Below, one piece after another: positions 34,907 to 43,891 of a stretch of 64,000 nt of DNA (position 1 is the first letter of the stretch; every line of letters starts with the position of its first letter). A program made the position numbers and the translations under genes. The notes beneath the pieces were generated by a model. It ran no database searches and was not told where the DNA came from. It worked only from the letters and a program-made list of their open reading frames with translations. The DNA comes from Tautonia sp040717455. GTDB lineage: Bacteria; Planctomycetota; Planctomycetia; Isosphaerales; Isosphaeraceae. The stretch is from NCBI RefSeq assembly GCF_040717455.1, contig NZ_JBFEFH010000013.1, positions 113,512 through 177,511 of the forward strand, given 5' to 3'.

Positions 34907-37478
34907 TTCGCATCGAGAATTCCAGGCGGACGGTCTCGCCGGCGCGGCATTCCACCTCCTCGCCCCTGGGCTCGTTGGGGACGTAGAACCGCGGGCTGAA
35001 GTCGTGGGCGATGCCGAACCGATGCTTGCCGGGCTCGACCAGGGCGCGGAGCGTCCCGCCCGCGTCGGTGCGGGGGCGATCCACGTGGGCGATCCGCGTG
35101 GCCACCTCCCAGGAGCGGAAGTAATACCCCTGACGGCTGCTTCGTTCGCCGGGTTGATGCCAGAGGTCGACGTCGGGCAACCCCTCGCCGGTCTCCGCGT
35201 CGACGACGGTGACCTCGAGGATCGCGGCCGGGCGGAGGGGCTCGACGATCGGCTCCGCCGGCGGGGTCGCCCCGACGTCGAGCCGGCCCTCGGTGACGAG
35301 GTAGTCCGTGCCCCGCTCCGGCAGCAGTGACAGCCGATAGTCGCCCGGCGGGACGCGCAAGGTGACGCGGCCCTCCTCGTCGCTGGTCTGGAACGTGTTC
35401 ACGAACCCACCGGCGACGGACACCATGACCCGGGGGGCCGGCTCGCCGGTGTCGCCGTAGACGGCGACGATCGGGACGTCGAGCGGCGTCTCCAGCACGA
35501 GTTCGACCTCCCCGATGAGCACGGGAGCGCCGTCCTCGTCCGGCACGGGGTCGGCGGTCGTCGCGGCGTAAATCCAGCGGCTGGGGAAGCCCTCGGCCCG
35601 GAGGTCGATCCGGAACAGGAAGCCCTCGGGCAAGCCGGTGAAGGCGAACCGGCCGTCGGCGTCGGTGGTGCGGATCTTCATCGAGGCGGGGGCGCTGTCA
35701 CGCTCGTTGAGCGTGTCGAACGACCAGCCGCGGACGACGTTGTTGATCGGCACCAGGTTCTCGCAACCGCGGATCTCCAGTCGGGCGTCGGGGACGGGAT
35801 CGCCGCGGTCGTCGACGACCCGGCCGGAGAAGGCGGCCGCGGGGGGGAAGTTCAGGTCGAGGACGATCGGTTCGCCCGCCTCGAAGCGGCTGGGCGGGTC
35901 GATCATGTCCGGTACGTAGGCGATCTTCGATGGTTTCGGAAAAAACCACTTCACCGGCCGCCAGGCGAAGCCGAGCCCCTCGGCCTGGCCGAAGACCTGG
36001 AAGGCGCCGGTGTCGCGGCCGCCGAGGCGGTTCGGGTCGGCTCGCTCGATGGGCAGCGGCACGTCGAGGAACTCGTACCGGCCGTCGGCGTCGGTGGTCG
36101 TCTCGGCGATGCGCCGGTAGGCGGCCAGCCGCGAGGCCATGAAGATCTCGGCGCCGGCGATGGGCCGGCCGTCGGGGTCGAGGGCGCGGCCGGAGACGGT
36201 GATCGGGTGGGTCTCGGGGCCGGGCTCGTCCTCGTCGGGCGTCGGCTCGGGGACGAGGTCGGGCGTGGGGGAGGGGGCGGTCTCGATCGGCGCCGGTGGG
36301 CGGGGGTCGGGATCGGCCTGCTGCCCGGACGCCGACGGCCCCAGGCGGCAGGCCGCGAGGCCCGCCATGACGACGATCGCGCCGCACAGAAGCGCACTTG
36401 CGGATCGGGGGTCCAGGGGGCGGTGGCTCCGCCGCTCGTCGAAGAGGGCCATGATGCGATGCTCCAGGGAGGTCGTCCGGGCCATCGGGACCGCCAGCGC
36501 GGGGCCCGCCCCCCGGAGTGATCGGGCGAGCCCGACGAGTTGCCGGGAATAGTCGGTCGGCCGCACGCCGGCGCGGACGACGAGGTCGTCGCTCGCCTGC
36601 TCGCACTCGACGCGCAGGCGGTGCAGGGCGTACCAGGCCATCGGGTGGAACCAGAAGGCGGCGGTCGCCAGGCGGCCGACCGTCAGGAACGCCGCATCCG
36701 ATCGCGCAATGTGGGCCAGCTCGTGCAGGAGCACGGCACGTCGGGCCGCTTCCGGCCAGCCGAGGCCCGATCGCGGCAGCAGGATCACCGGCCGCACAAC
36801 CCCCCAGGTGACCGGGATCGGCCACGACGAACTCGACCGGAGTTCCACCCGCCGCCGGATCCCGAGTTCCCGGGCGAGCCCGCCCAGCAAGGCGATCCAG
36901 TCTCGATCGACGACCTCGGGAGAGCCTCGCCTCCGCCTCGCGTTGCCGATGATCCCCATGACGGCGTACAGGACGGACGCCAGGAACCCCATCGACCAGA
37001 TGAGGCCGAGGCCGGCGATCGCCCGCCGGGCGGGGTCCGGCCTGTCGCGGGGATCGTCCGGCGGGGCGGGTCGCGTCGGATCGGCGGGAGCGTCGCCCGG
37101 ATCGGGTGTGGTCCCGGAAAAATTGGCGTCGACAGGGTCCGGGAGGGCCCCGCCCGGCGCGGCGACGCGGGGCGAGGCATCGCGGTCGTCCCGCCCGATG
37201 TTCCCGACCTCGGGTGTGCGGTCCGTGAGGAACTCCGCCACAGCGGGTGGGACGATCGGGAACCTCCCGCCGGGGACCACCCAGGAGAGCGGAACGAGCA
37301 CCGCCAGGCCGAGCAGCGACAGCCCCCACACCCGGTGCCGCACCGCGGCCGAGGCCCGGCCGAGCGCGAGGGCCGCGATCGCCGCCAGGGCCAGCAGCAG
37401 CGTCGCCTTGGCGGCGGCATCCGCCAAAACGAGGGCCGGGACGGCGTCGGAGATGGCCTCGAGGAATCGGCGAGCCAT
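34896..37478 (-). CDS. BlaR1/MecR1-type M56 sensor peptidase with carboxypeptidase-regulatory-like domains
   Basis: The 860-residue protein has N-terminal transmembrane helices (LLLALAAIAALALG, GLSLLGLAVLVPLSWVVPG, then one near 150) and the M56 zinc-protease motif HELAH near residue 250 with the following FWFHPMAWY segment. A further helix lies near residue 360. The C-terminal half replaces the penicillin-binding sensor of BlaR1 with several carboxypeptidase-regulatory-like beta domains (for example VSGRALDPDGRPIAGAEIF, FSGRVVDDRGDPVPDARLEI). BlaR1 proteins sense an external signal and trigger cleavage of a BlaI repressor; here the beta domains presumably sense or bind another ligand. The start is 1 nt past the blaI-like stop. 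Confidence 0.9.
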   Translation of the reverse strand: MARRFLEAISDAVPALVLADAAAKATLLLALAAIAALALGRASAAVRHRVWGLSLLGLAVLVPLSWVVPGGRFPIVPPAVAEFLTDRTPEVGNIGRDDRDASPRVAAPGGALPDPVDANFSGTTPDPGDAPADPTRPAPPDDPRDRPDPARRAIAGLGLIWSMGFLASVLYAVMGIIGNARRRRGSPEVVDRDWIALLGGLARELGIRRRVELRSSSSWPIPVTWGVVRPVILLPRSGLGWPEAARRAVLLHELAHIARSDAAFLTVGRLATAAFWFHPMAWYALHRLRVECEQASDDLVVRAGVRPTDYSRQLVGLARSLRGAGPALAVPMARTTSLEHRIMALFDERRSHRPLDPRSASALLCGAIVVMAGLAACRLGPSASGQQADPDPRPPAPIETAPSPTPDLVPEPTPDEDEPGPETHPITVSGRALDPDGRPIAGAEIFMASRLAAYRRIAETTTDADGRYEFLDVPLPIERADPNRLGGRDTGAFQVFGQAEGLGFAWRPVKWFFPKPSKIAYVPDMIDPPSRFEAGEPIVLDLNFPPAAAFSGRVVDDRGDPVPDARLEIRGCENLVPINNVVRGWSFDTLNERDSAPASMKIRTTDADGRFAFTGLPEGFLFRIDLRAEGFPSRWIYAATTADPVPDEDGAPVLIGEVELVLETPLDVPIVAVYGDTGEPAPRVMVSVAGGFVNTFQTSDEEGRVTLRVPPGDYRLSLLPERGTDYLVTEGRLDVGATPPAEPIVEPLRPAAILEVTVVDAETGEGLPDVDLWHQPGERSSRQGYYFRSWEVATRIAHVDRPRTDAGGTLRALVEPGKHRFGIAHDFSPRFYVPNEPRGEEVECRAGETVRLEFSMRKAR

Positions 37479-37479
37479 G

Positions 37480-37872
37480 TCACTTCCCCTCCCGCCGGGC
37501 GCGGTCGATGATCCCCTCGATCCGCCCCAGGTCCTCGTCGGTCAGTCGCGTGGCTGAGACGTCCAGGATGGCCGCCACGGCGCCGGCGGCCGAGCCGCCG
37601 AAGAAGGTCTGCATGAGGTGCGTGATCGCCGAGCGCGCCGCCGACTCTCGGGATCGCCTGGCGCGATACACATATTTGGTGCCGTCCCGGCGGTGCTGGA
37701 GCAGCCCCTTGGCCTCCAACGCCCGGATCATCGTGCGGACCGCCGAGTACGAGGGCGGGTCGGGCAGGTCGGCGAGGACCTGGGCGACCGACGCCTCGCC
37801 GAGCTTGTAGACGGCGTCCATGATCTGACGCTCGCGCGCCCCGAGGGCGTCCGGCCGCGGTTTCCTGGGCAT
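37480..37872 (-). CDS. BlaI/MecI/CopY-family repressor
   Basis: The 130-residue protein starts at the ATG at 37872 (MPRKPRPDALGARERQIMDA). The winged-helix body is clear: SVAQVLADLPDPPSYSAVRT (helix-turn-helix), MIRALEAKGLLQHRRDGTKY (wing), then the dimerisation helix IDRARREGK near the end. The family binds palindromic operators as a dimer and is inactivated by proteolysis. It is co-transcribed with the M56 sensor one base downstream, the usual bla-type arrangement. Two near-identical palindromes overlapping its promoter (37921-37954) are probable operators, implying autoregulation. Confidence 0.93.
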   Translation of the reverse strand: MPRKPRPDALGARERQIMDAVYKLGEASVAQVLADLPDPPSYSAVRTMIRALEAKGLLQHRRDGTKYVYRARRSRESAARSAITHLMQTFFGGSAAGAVAAILDVSATRLTDEDLGRIEGIIDRARREGK

Positions 37873-37920
37873 GACTCCCCTCCCCAATCCCGCCGCGGGC
37901 GGCGAGCACCTCGGAACGAG

Positions 37921-37954
37921 TGGCAATTCATTGCCACATGGCATCCTATTGCCA
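37921..37954. promoter_or_regulatory. Two tandem BlaI-type operators
   Basis: The perfect palindrome TGGCAAT-TC-ATTGCCA (37921-37936) is followed 18 bp on by a near copy TGGCATC-CT-ATTGCCA (37939-37954). The second covers the -10 of the repressor promoter and the first covers the expected transcription start. They are by far the most AT-rich, symmetric sites in the leader. Confidence 0.75.
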
Positions 37955-37971
37955 CTTCGGTCTGGGGTCAA
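37943..37971 (-). promoter_or_regulatory. Promoter of the BlaI/M56 operon
   Basis: On the minus strand TTGACC (37966-37971) and TAGGAT (37943-37948) have a 17-bp spacer. The -10 sits within the operator at 37939-37954, so repressor and polymerase should compete. The leader to the ATG at 37872 would be about 65 nt. Confidence 0.65.
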
Positions 37972-38085
37972 GCCCCGAGATCCCGGCCGGCCGGGATCAA
38001 CCGGGCCCCAGGTGTCTCTTCCGCACCGGGAGGAAGACCTCCGCGATGGCGGCCCCGAGCAGCCGGGGCCCGGGGAGGATTCCCT

Positions 38086-39450
38086 TTATGCGAGGATCTC
38101 CCGGACGACCCGGCCGGAGACGTCGGTGAGGCGGAAGTCGCGGCCGGAGTAGCGGTAGGTGAGGCGCTCGTGGTCGAAGCCGAGGAGGTGGAGGATGGTG
38201 GCGTGGAAGTCGTGGAGGTGGACGGGGTCCTCGGCGGGGAAGTAGCCGTAGTCGTCGCTCGATCCGTGGACGGTCCCCCCCTTGACGCCCCCGCCGGCGA
38301 GCCAGGAGGAGAAGACGTAGGGGTGATGGCTCCGGCCGGTCGGGCCGTCGGTGTGGGGGGTGCGGCCGAACTCGGTGGTCCAGACGACCAGGGTGTCGTC
38401 GAGCAGGCCGCGGGACTTGAGGTCCTTGAGCAGGCCGGCGATGGGCCGGTCGACGCTGCGGGCGCGGGGGATGTGGTCCTTCATCGCGCCGTGGGAGTCC
38501 CAGTTGTTGGACGAGCCGGAGTCGATCAGCTCGACGAACCGGACCCCGCGCTCGGCCATGCGCCGGGCGACGAGGCACTGCCAGCCGAAGCCGTCGGTCT
38601 GGCCGCGCTCGAGGCCGTAGAGGGCCAGGGTGGCGTCGGACTCGCCGGAGAGGTCGAGCACCTCGGGCATCTCGCGCTGCATGCCGAAGGCCGTCTCGAA
38701 CGACCGCATCCGGCCGGCCAACAGCGGGTCGGAGGGCCGGGCCTCGCCGTGGCGTCGGTTGAACCGGGAGAGCAGGTCCAGCTCCATCTCCTGCACCGCC
38801 TCGCTGGGAGACCTTCGCTTCAGGTCGCGGATCGGTTCGTCGCCGGGCAGGAGGCGGATCCCCTGGTGGCAGGCCGGCAGGAAGTCGGACGACCAGACCT
38901 GCGTGCCGGCATAGGGCAGGTGGGGCGCCAGGACGACGAACGACGGCAGGTTCTGGTTCTCGGTCCCGAGGCCGTAGCTGACCCACGAGCCGATGCTCGG
39001 CCGCTTGACCGTCAACGAGCCGGTGTGCACGCCGAGCGTGGCCTGGAAGTGCTCGAAGTGGCTGCCGTGCAGCGACCGGATCACGCAGAGGTCGTCGGCG
39101 CAGGAGGCGATCTCCGGGAACAATTCGCTGACCGCCATGCCCGACCGGCCGGCCCTGGCGAAGCGGAACTGCGGCCCGAGCAGGGTCCGGCCGTTGTGGG
39201 TCCGGCCCGCGTCTCGGGCCAACTGGGGCTTCGGGTCGAACGATTCGAGGTGCGAGACGCCCCCGGTCATGAACAGGAAGATGACCCGCTTGGCCCTGGC
39301 GGGGAAGTGCGGCGGCCGGGGCGCCAGCGGGTCATCAGGGCGAGGGGCCGGGGCGTCGGCCGCCAACAGCTCCGAGACGATCCCGGGCAGCAGGAGCGAC
39401 CCGCCGACCAGCGAGCCGACGACCTGGCGACGGTTGGGGAGCGCGTGCAT
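38086..39450 (-). CDS. DUF1501 family exported protein
   Basis: The 454-residue protein starts at the ATG at 39450 and opens with a twin-arginine leader (NRRQVVGSLVGGSLLLPG). The body has the DUF1501 landmarks: AKRVIFLFMTGGVSHLESFD near residue 57, GRTLLGPQFRFARAGRSG, ELIDSGSSNNWDSHG, VWTTEFGRTPHTDG and C-terminal HATILHLLGFDHERLTYRY. The fold resembles the alkaline-phosphatase/sulfatase superfamily. Planctomycete genomes carry many copies, nearly always next to a DUF1549/DUF1553 gene, as here (18 nt downstream of it). The molecular function is not established; a role in extracellular polymer degradation has been suggested from context. Confidence 0.93.
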   Translation of the reverse strand: MHALPNRRQVVGSLVGGSLLLPGIVSELLAADAPAPRPDDPLAPRPPHFPARAKRVIFLFMTGGVSHLESFDPKPQLARDAGRTHNGRTLLGPQFRFARAGRSGMAVSELFPEIASCADDLCVIRSLHGSHFEHFQATLGVHTGSLTVKRPSIGSWVSYGLGTENQNLPSFVVLAPHLPYAGTQVWSSDFLPACHQGIRLLPGDEPIRDLKRRSPSEAVQEMELDLLSRFNRRHGEARPSDPLLAGRMRSFETAFGMQREMPEVLDLSGESDATLALYGLERGQTDGFGWQCLVARRMAERGVRFVELIDSGSSNNWDSHGAMKDHIPRARSVDRPIAGLLKDLKSRGLLDDTLVVWTTEFGRTPHTDGPTGRSHHPYVFSSWLAGGGVKGGTVHGSSDDYGYFPAEDPVHLHDFHATILHLLGFDHERLTYRYSGRDFRLTDVSGRVVREILA

Positions 39451-39468
39451 CGGACCGCCTCGCAAGAA

Positions 39469-41913
39469 TCAATCGATGAAAAGAAACGCATTGCTGCTCA
39501 GGAGGACCCGCAGGTAGCTCGACCAGGCGGCCGAGGGGCGGCGGTCGTCGGCGATCCCGGCGTCGCGCAAGGCGAGGTCGATGGCGTCGAGATACGCCTG
39601 CGCCTCCAGGACTTCGGCCTCGCGAGGGGGCCGGCCGAGGGCCAGGCGGAAGGCCCGGTCGATCCGGGAGGCCGGGTCGGGGACTTCGGCCGAGAGGCGA
39701 TCGGCCAGGCGAGCGGCCTGCTCGTGCATGAACGCGTCGTTCATCGAGAACAGGGCCTGCTGCGGCGTCGTGCTGGTCTTGCGCCGGTCGGTCGAGGTGT
39801 TGGTGTCGGCCGCGTCGAAGATGGCCAGCAATGGCTGGAGCCGGATGCGTTGCTGCATCAGGTAGACGCTGCGCCGGGGGCTCGGGTAGTCGTCGACGAA
39901 GGGCTTGTGCTGCGAGTATCGCCATTCCCAGACGGGGGGGAACGGGTGGGGGCCTCCCGGGGAGGGGTCGAGGGCGCCGCTAATCCGGAGGACGGCGTCC
40001 CGGATCTCCTCGGCGTCGAGCCGGCGACGGTTGAAGGTCCAGAGCAGGCGGTTCTCGGGGTCGCGCTCGGCCGATCTCGGGTCGGCGATGCTGGCCATCC
40101 GGTACGAGGCCGACAGGACGATCTCGCGGTGCAGGGCCTTGATCGACCACCCCTGGTCGAGGAATCGGCTCGCCAGCCAGTCGAGCAATTCGGGGTGGGT
40201 CGGCGGGTCGCCCCGGGTGCCGAAGTCGTTGGCCGTCCGGACGATCCCCTCGCCGAAATGGTGCTGCCAGACGCGGTTGACCAGGACCCGGGCGGTCAGC
40301 GGGTTTTCGGGATCGGTGATCCAACCGGCCAGGGCGTGCCGACCGCTGCCGGGCTCCTCCGCCGGGACCTGCTGCCCCCCCAGGATCGTCAAAAACCCCC
40401 TCGGCGCGACCGCGCCGAGCCGTTCGTGATCCCCTTTCAGGTGGATCCGGGTGTCGGTCGGCTCCCCTTCGGAGACGGCGTAGGCCCAGCCGAACTCGGG
40501 CAGGGACTTCAACAGCTCGTCCCGCTCGCCGAGCAGTCGCTTGAAGATCGCCCGCTGCGCGTCGCGCTCCTTGCCCGTGTCGAGCATCTCGACCAGCGGG
40601 TAGGTGGCGTACATCTGCTCGTCCAAGTCGGCCATGCGATCGAGGTAGGGCTGCAGCTCGGTCGTCAGGCGGTCCTCGTCGACCAGGGGGACGAGGTCCT
40701 TCGGATGGCGGTAGATCTCGGTGCCGGGGAAGGCGAATCGCGAGCTCTCGAAGATGCCGTAGAGCGCGTAGTAGTCGGCCTGGGGGATGGGGTCGAACTT
40801 GTGGTCGTGGCATCGGGCGCAACTGATCGTCAGGCCGAGCACGGCCTTGCCGAGGTTGTCGATCGTGTCGTCGAGCGTCAGGTGGAATTCCTCGGCGACC
40901 GAGGAGAACCGCCGGCTGATCGCCAGGTAGCCGGTGGCGATGACCCGCTCGCGGCGCTGGGCCTCGGAGTCGGACGGCATCAGGTCGCCGGCGATCTGCT
41001 CTTCGAGGAACTCGTCGTAGGGCGTGTCGCGGTTGAACCGATCGATGACGTAGTTGCGATAGCGGTAGGCCTCGGGCATCGGGAAGTCGCCGTTGCAGCC
41101 CGAGGTGTCGGCGTAGCGCACCAGGTCGAGCCACCGACGGCCCCAGCGCTCGCCGTACTGGGGGGACGCCAGCAGCCGATCGACGAGGCGTTCGAAGGCG
41201 TCGGGGCCTTCGTCCCGGAGGAACGCCTCGACCTCCTCGGGGGTCGGCGGCAGGCCCGTCAGGTCGAAGCTCAGGCGTCGGATGAACGTGCGGCGGTCGG
41301 TTTCGGGGGCGGGCCGCATGCCGTTGGCTTCGAGTTGGGCCAGGACGAAGCGGTCGATCGGGCTGCGCGGCCAGTGCTCGTCCCGGACCTCGGGCGGATC
41401 GGGGTTTTGGACCGGTTGAAAGGACCACCAGTCGGCCGCCTCGACAGACAGGGATTCGGCCGCCCCGCCCGGTCTGGCCGCCTCGGGATCATCCGGGGGT
41501 CCGGGAGCGCCCGCCGCGACCCAGGTTTCCAGCACCTCGATCTCTCGGTCCGAGAGCCGCTCATCGGGCGGCATGCGGAACAGGGGGTCGTCGTAGCGGA
41601 CGGCCTCGATCAAGGGGCTCTCGTCGGGCCGGCCGGGCACGACGGCCGGCCCGAATCCGCCCCCCTTGAGCAGGCCCGCGCGCGAGTCGAGCACGAGGTC
41701 GCCCCGAATCCGTTCGGCCCCGGCCGAGTGGCACGAGTAGCAGCGGTTGGCCAGGATCGGCCGGACCTCCTTCTCGAAGAATTCGAGCTGGGCCGCGGTC
41801 GGTCGGCTCATCGGCTCGCTTTCTGCCGTTTCCTGCCCGGGCAGTTCCCCGGGCAGGGCGGTCACGAGCAGGCCGAGCAGGAGCAGGACGCGGGCGTCGA
41901 TGAGCCGAGTCAT
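39469..41913 (-). CDS. PSCyt1-DUF1549-DUF1553 cytochrome-like exported protein
   Basis: The 814-residue protein starts at the ATG at 41913 and has a signal peptide to about residue 27. The PSCyt1 domain (about 40-145) carries the haem c motif Cys58-Tyr-Ser-Cys61-His62. DUF1549 follows at about 185-390 (FVLAQLEANGMRPAPETDRR; RWGRRWLDLVRYADTSG) with a second cysteine motif CARCHDHKFDPI. DUF1553 occupies about 545-790 (PLTARVLVNRVWQHHFGEGI; TPQQALFSMND). This architecture is characteristic of planctomycetes and relatives. The downstream DUF1501 gene is almost certainly in the same operon. Confidence 0.94.
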   Translation of the reverse strand: MTRLIDARVLLLLGLLVTALPGELPGQETAESEPMSRPTAAQLEFFEKEVRPILANRCYSCHSAGAERIRGDLVLDSRAGLLKGGGFGPAVVPGRPDESPLIEAVRYDDPLFRMPPDERLSDREIEVLETWVAAGAPGPPDDPEAARPGGAAESLSVEAADWWSFQPVQNPDPPEVRDEHWPRSPIDRFVLAQLEANGMRPAPETDRRTFIRRLSFDLTGLPPTPEEVEAFLRDEGPDAFERLVDRLLASPQYGERWGRRWLDLVRYADTSGCNGDFPMPEAYRYRNYVIDRFNRDTPYDEFLEEQIAGDLMPSDSEAQRRERVIATGYLAISRRFSSVAEEFHLTLDDTIDNLGKAVLGLTISCARCHDHKFDPIPQADYYALYGIFESSRFAFPGTEIYRHPKDLVPLVDEDRLTTELQPYLDRMADLDEQMYATYPLVEMLDTGKERDAQRAIFKRLLGERDELLKSLPEFGWAYAVSEGEPTDTRIHLKGDHERLGAVAPRGFLTILGGQQVPAEEPGSGRHALAGWITDPENPLTARVLVNRVWQHHFGEGIVRTANDFGTRGDPPTHPELLDWLASRFLDQGWSIKALHREIVLSASYRMASIADPRSAERDPENRLLWTFNRRRLDAEEIRDAVLRISGALDPSPGGPHPFPPVWEWRYSQHKPFVDDYPSPRRSVYLMQQRIRLQPLLAIFDAADTNTSTDRRKTSTTPQQALFSMNDAFMHEQAARLADRLSAEVPDPASRIDRAFRLALGRPPREAEVLEAQAYLDAIDLALRDAGIADDRRPSAAWSSYLRVLLSSNAFLFID

Positions 41914-42128
41914 GATGAACAGCACCGTGGCAGGAGCGGAAGATACGGGACCGATCTTCTTTCGATTCGCACGCAACGGGTGACGACCGGCAAGGCAACA
42001 CGGGGCGATCCTCCTTCGGCGTCGGCAGCTTTGCGAACACGAAGGTTCGCCGGAGGATCAATGGATCAGCCTATCAGAAGCCTCACGGTCATGGAAGCAT
42101 CGGATCGATCCGGGCACAGGGGGAGGGG

Positions 42129-42221
42129 ACCGGGCGCAGAGCACCGGAGCCGCAGAGAACGAGGCGGTCGAACGCCCTTCGATCTCATTCTTCTCCGCGA
42201 CTCCGCCCCTCTGCGCCCGGT
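42129..42221 (-). repeat. Long imperfect inverted repeat at the eda stop codon
   Basis: ACCGGGCGCAGAG (42129-42141) and CTCTGCGCCCGGT (42209-42221) form a perfect 13-bp outer stem. A second paired block inside it (CGGAG..GC.GAGAA with TTCTC.GC..CTCCG) extends the structure to about 93 nt with a small loop. The last base touches the eda stop codon. It could act as a terminator or represent a dispersed palindromic element. Confidence 0.6.
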
Positions 42222-42868
42222 CACTGCCCGCGGAACTTGCGGACGATGGCGACGTACTGCTCGGCGAGGGAGCGCAGGCGGTCGAGGTTGCCGGTCCGGA
42301 TCGCCTCGGGCTCGACCATCGAGGAGCCGACGCCGAGGCAGCAGGCGCCGGCCTTCAGGAAGGCCTGGGCGGTGGTCAGGTCGACGCCGCCGGTGGGCAT
42401 CACGCGGACCTGGGGCAGGGGGCCGCGCAGGGCCTTCAGGTAACCAGGGCCGCCGACGTCGGCGGGGAAGACCTTCACGATGTCGGCCCCGGCCTCCCAG
42501 GCGGTCAGGACCTCGGTCGGGGTGAAGGCGCCGGGCATGATGGCCTTGTCATAGCGCCGGCAGAGGCGGATGACCTCGGTGTTGACCGTCGGCGAGACGA
42601 GGAACTCGGCCCCGGCCAGCAGCGCGGCCCGGGCGGTCTCGGGGTCGAGGACCGTGCCGGCCCCCAGGACGATCCGGTCGCCGAGCGCCTTGCGGACGAC
42701 CCGGATCACCTCGGTGGCGTCGGGGACGGTGAAGGTGATCTCGGCGGCCGTCACGCCGCCATCGGCCAACGCCCGGACCACGTCGGCCAGTTGCTCGCCC
42801 GATTCGGATCGGACGACGGCCACGATGCCGCAATCCAGCACGCGCTTGAGGGTCGCTTCGCGGGACAT
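42221..42868 (-). CDS. eda: KDPG/KHG aldolase (2-dehydro-3-deoxyphosphogluconate aldolase)
   Basis: The 215-residue protein is full length. It cleaves 2-keto-3-deoxy-6-phosphogluconate to pyruvate and glyceraldehyde-3-phosphate, and many members also act on 4-hydroxy-2-oxoglutarate. The class I aldolase residues are at the expected places: Glu43 in EITFTVPDA, the Schiff-base Lys132 in IVKVFPAD, and Thr159 in MPTGGVD. It is monocistronic, with no edd, kdgK or uronate gene adjacent, and divergent from modB. A decayed copy of its 3' end lies 7.5 kb away (34663-34758). Confidence 0.96.
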   Translation of the reverse strand: MSREATLKRVLDCGIVAVVRSESGEQLADVVRALADGGVTAAEITFTVPDATEVIRVVRKALGDRIVLGAGTVLDPETARAALLAGAEFLVSPTVNTEVIRLCRRYDKAIMPGAFTPTEVLTAWEAGADIVKVFPADVGGPGYLKALRGPLPQVRVMPTGGVDLTTAQAFLKAGACCLGVGSSMVEPEAIRTGNLDRLRSLAEQYVAIVRKFRGQ

Positions 42869-43186
42869 GGACGGAGGGTCTCCGGGCTGAAGGAGTGGTG
42901 CAACGGGGGCATCCCGAACCTGGGATCTTCGATTTCTTCGCGAAGGTCCTCGAAGCGAGGAGCAGCGTCGCGGATCGCGATCGACGATCCAAGGCCCCGA
43001 GGAGATCGAACCGGCCCCATGAAGGCCATCATCGCGTCTGAGGACGGTCGAGGTCCAGCGCGAGGCGGGGCGTCCGGCACTTCGGGCGGGGGTTTCCCGT
43101 TCCCGAGCCGGCGGTTAGGGTAGTATCGCGTCGGGCGTCACCCGGGAGCAACGATTCGATTCCGATTCGGGCGGGCGATCAATCGC
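42869..43186. other. Divergent region between eda and modB
   Basis: A 6-bp inverted repeat GGATCG-7-CGATCC lies at 42972-42990 near the eda start, and TAGTAT at 43121-43126 is a possible -10 for modB, without a good -35. No molybdate-binding-protein (modA) gene or other frame is present. Confidence 0.5.
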
Positions 43187-43891
43187 GTGGTGGTGAGCAT
43201 CGAGACGATCGGGCCGTTGCTGCTGTCGATCCGGGTGGCGTCGCTGGCGACCCTGGCGATCGTCGTCGTCGGCCTGCCGACGGCCATCCTGCTGGCCCGG
43301 GGACGGTTCCCGGGCAAGGGGTTGCTCACGGGGATCATGACCCTCCCCCTGGTCCTGCCGCCGACGGTCCTCGGCTACGTGCTCTTGCTCATGCTCGGCC
43401 GACAGGGGCCGGTCGGGAAGGTCCTGGAGCGCCTCTTCGGCGGGGTGCCGGTCTTCCACTGGACGGGCCTGGTGATCGCGGCGACCGTGGCGGCGTTTCC
43501 CTTGTTCCTGCTGCCGGCCCGGGGGGCGATCGAGGCCGTCGACCCGGGCCTGGAAGACGCGGCCCGCCTGCTCGGCCGCCGCGAGTCGAGCGTCCTGCTC
43601 CGGGTGACGCTCCCGCTCGCCTGGCGGGGCGTGCTGGCCGGGGCCTTGCTCGCCTTCGCCCGCGCCCTGGGAGATTTTGGTGCCTCCCTGATGGTCGCCG
43701 GCGACATCCCCGGGCGGACGCGGACCGCCGCCATGGCCATCTACGACGCGGTCGAGGCCGGCCAGCCGGCCAACGCGGCCTGGCTCTCGGCCCTGATCGC
43801 CTCGGTGGCCGTCGTCCTCCTGATCGTGGTCAATCGGGTCATGCCCGGATCGTCCCCGCCGGGGCGCCCGCCGTCGAAGTCGGACCCATGA
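43187..43891 (+). CDS. modB: Molybdate ABC transporter permease
   Basis: The protein is about 234 residues, with the start among three consecutive GTG codons (43187, 43190, 43193); no ATG is near. Five to six transmembrane helices are visible, beginning LLLSIRVASLATLAIVVVGL. The MetI-like EAA loop is EDAARLLGRRESSVLLRVTL followed by GDFGAS, and the segment LPLVLPPTVLGYVLLLMLGR is typical of ModB. It would form the inner-membrane channel for molybdate with ModC. Its last 4 nt overlap the modC start (ATGA at 43888). No modA is adjacent, so the binding protein must be encoded elsewhere. Confidence 0.93.
   Translation: MVVSIETIGPLLLSIRVASLATLAIVVVGLPTAILLARGRFPGKGLLTGIMTLPLVLPPTVLGYVLLLMLGRQGPVGKVLERLFGGVPVFHWTGLVIAATVAAFPLFLLPARGAIEAVDPGLEDAARLLGRRESSVLLRVTLPLAWRGVLAGALLAFARALGDFGASLMVAGDIPGRTRTAAMAIYDAVEAGQPANAAWLSALIASVAVVLLIVVNRVMPGSSPPGRPPSKSDP

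Noticed and set aside
37618..42525. Long plus-strand open frame spanning BlaI, DUF1501 and DUF1549 genes
   Set aside because: It crosses several real genes and intergenic operators, so it cannot be a gene itself.
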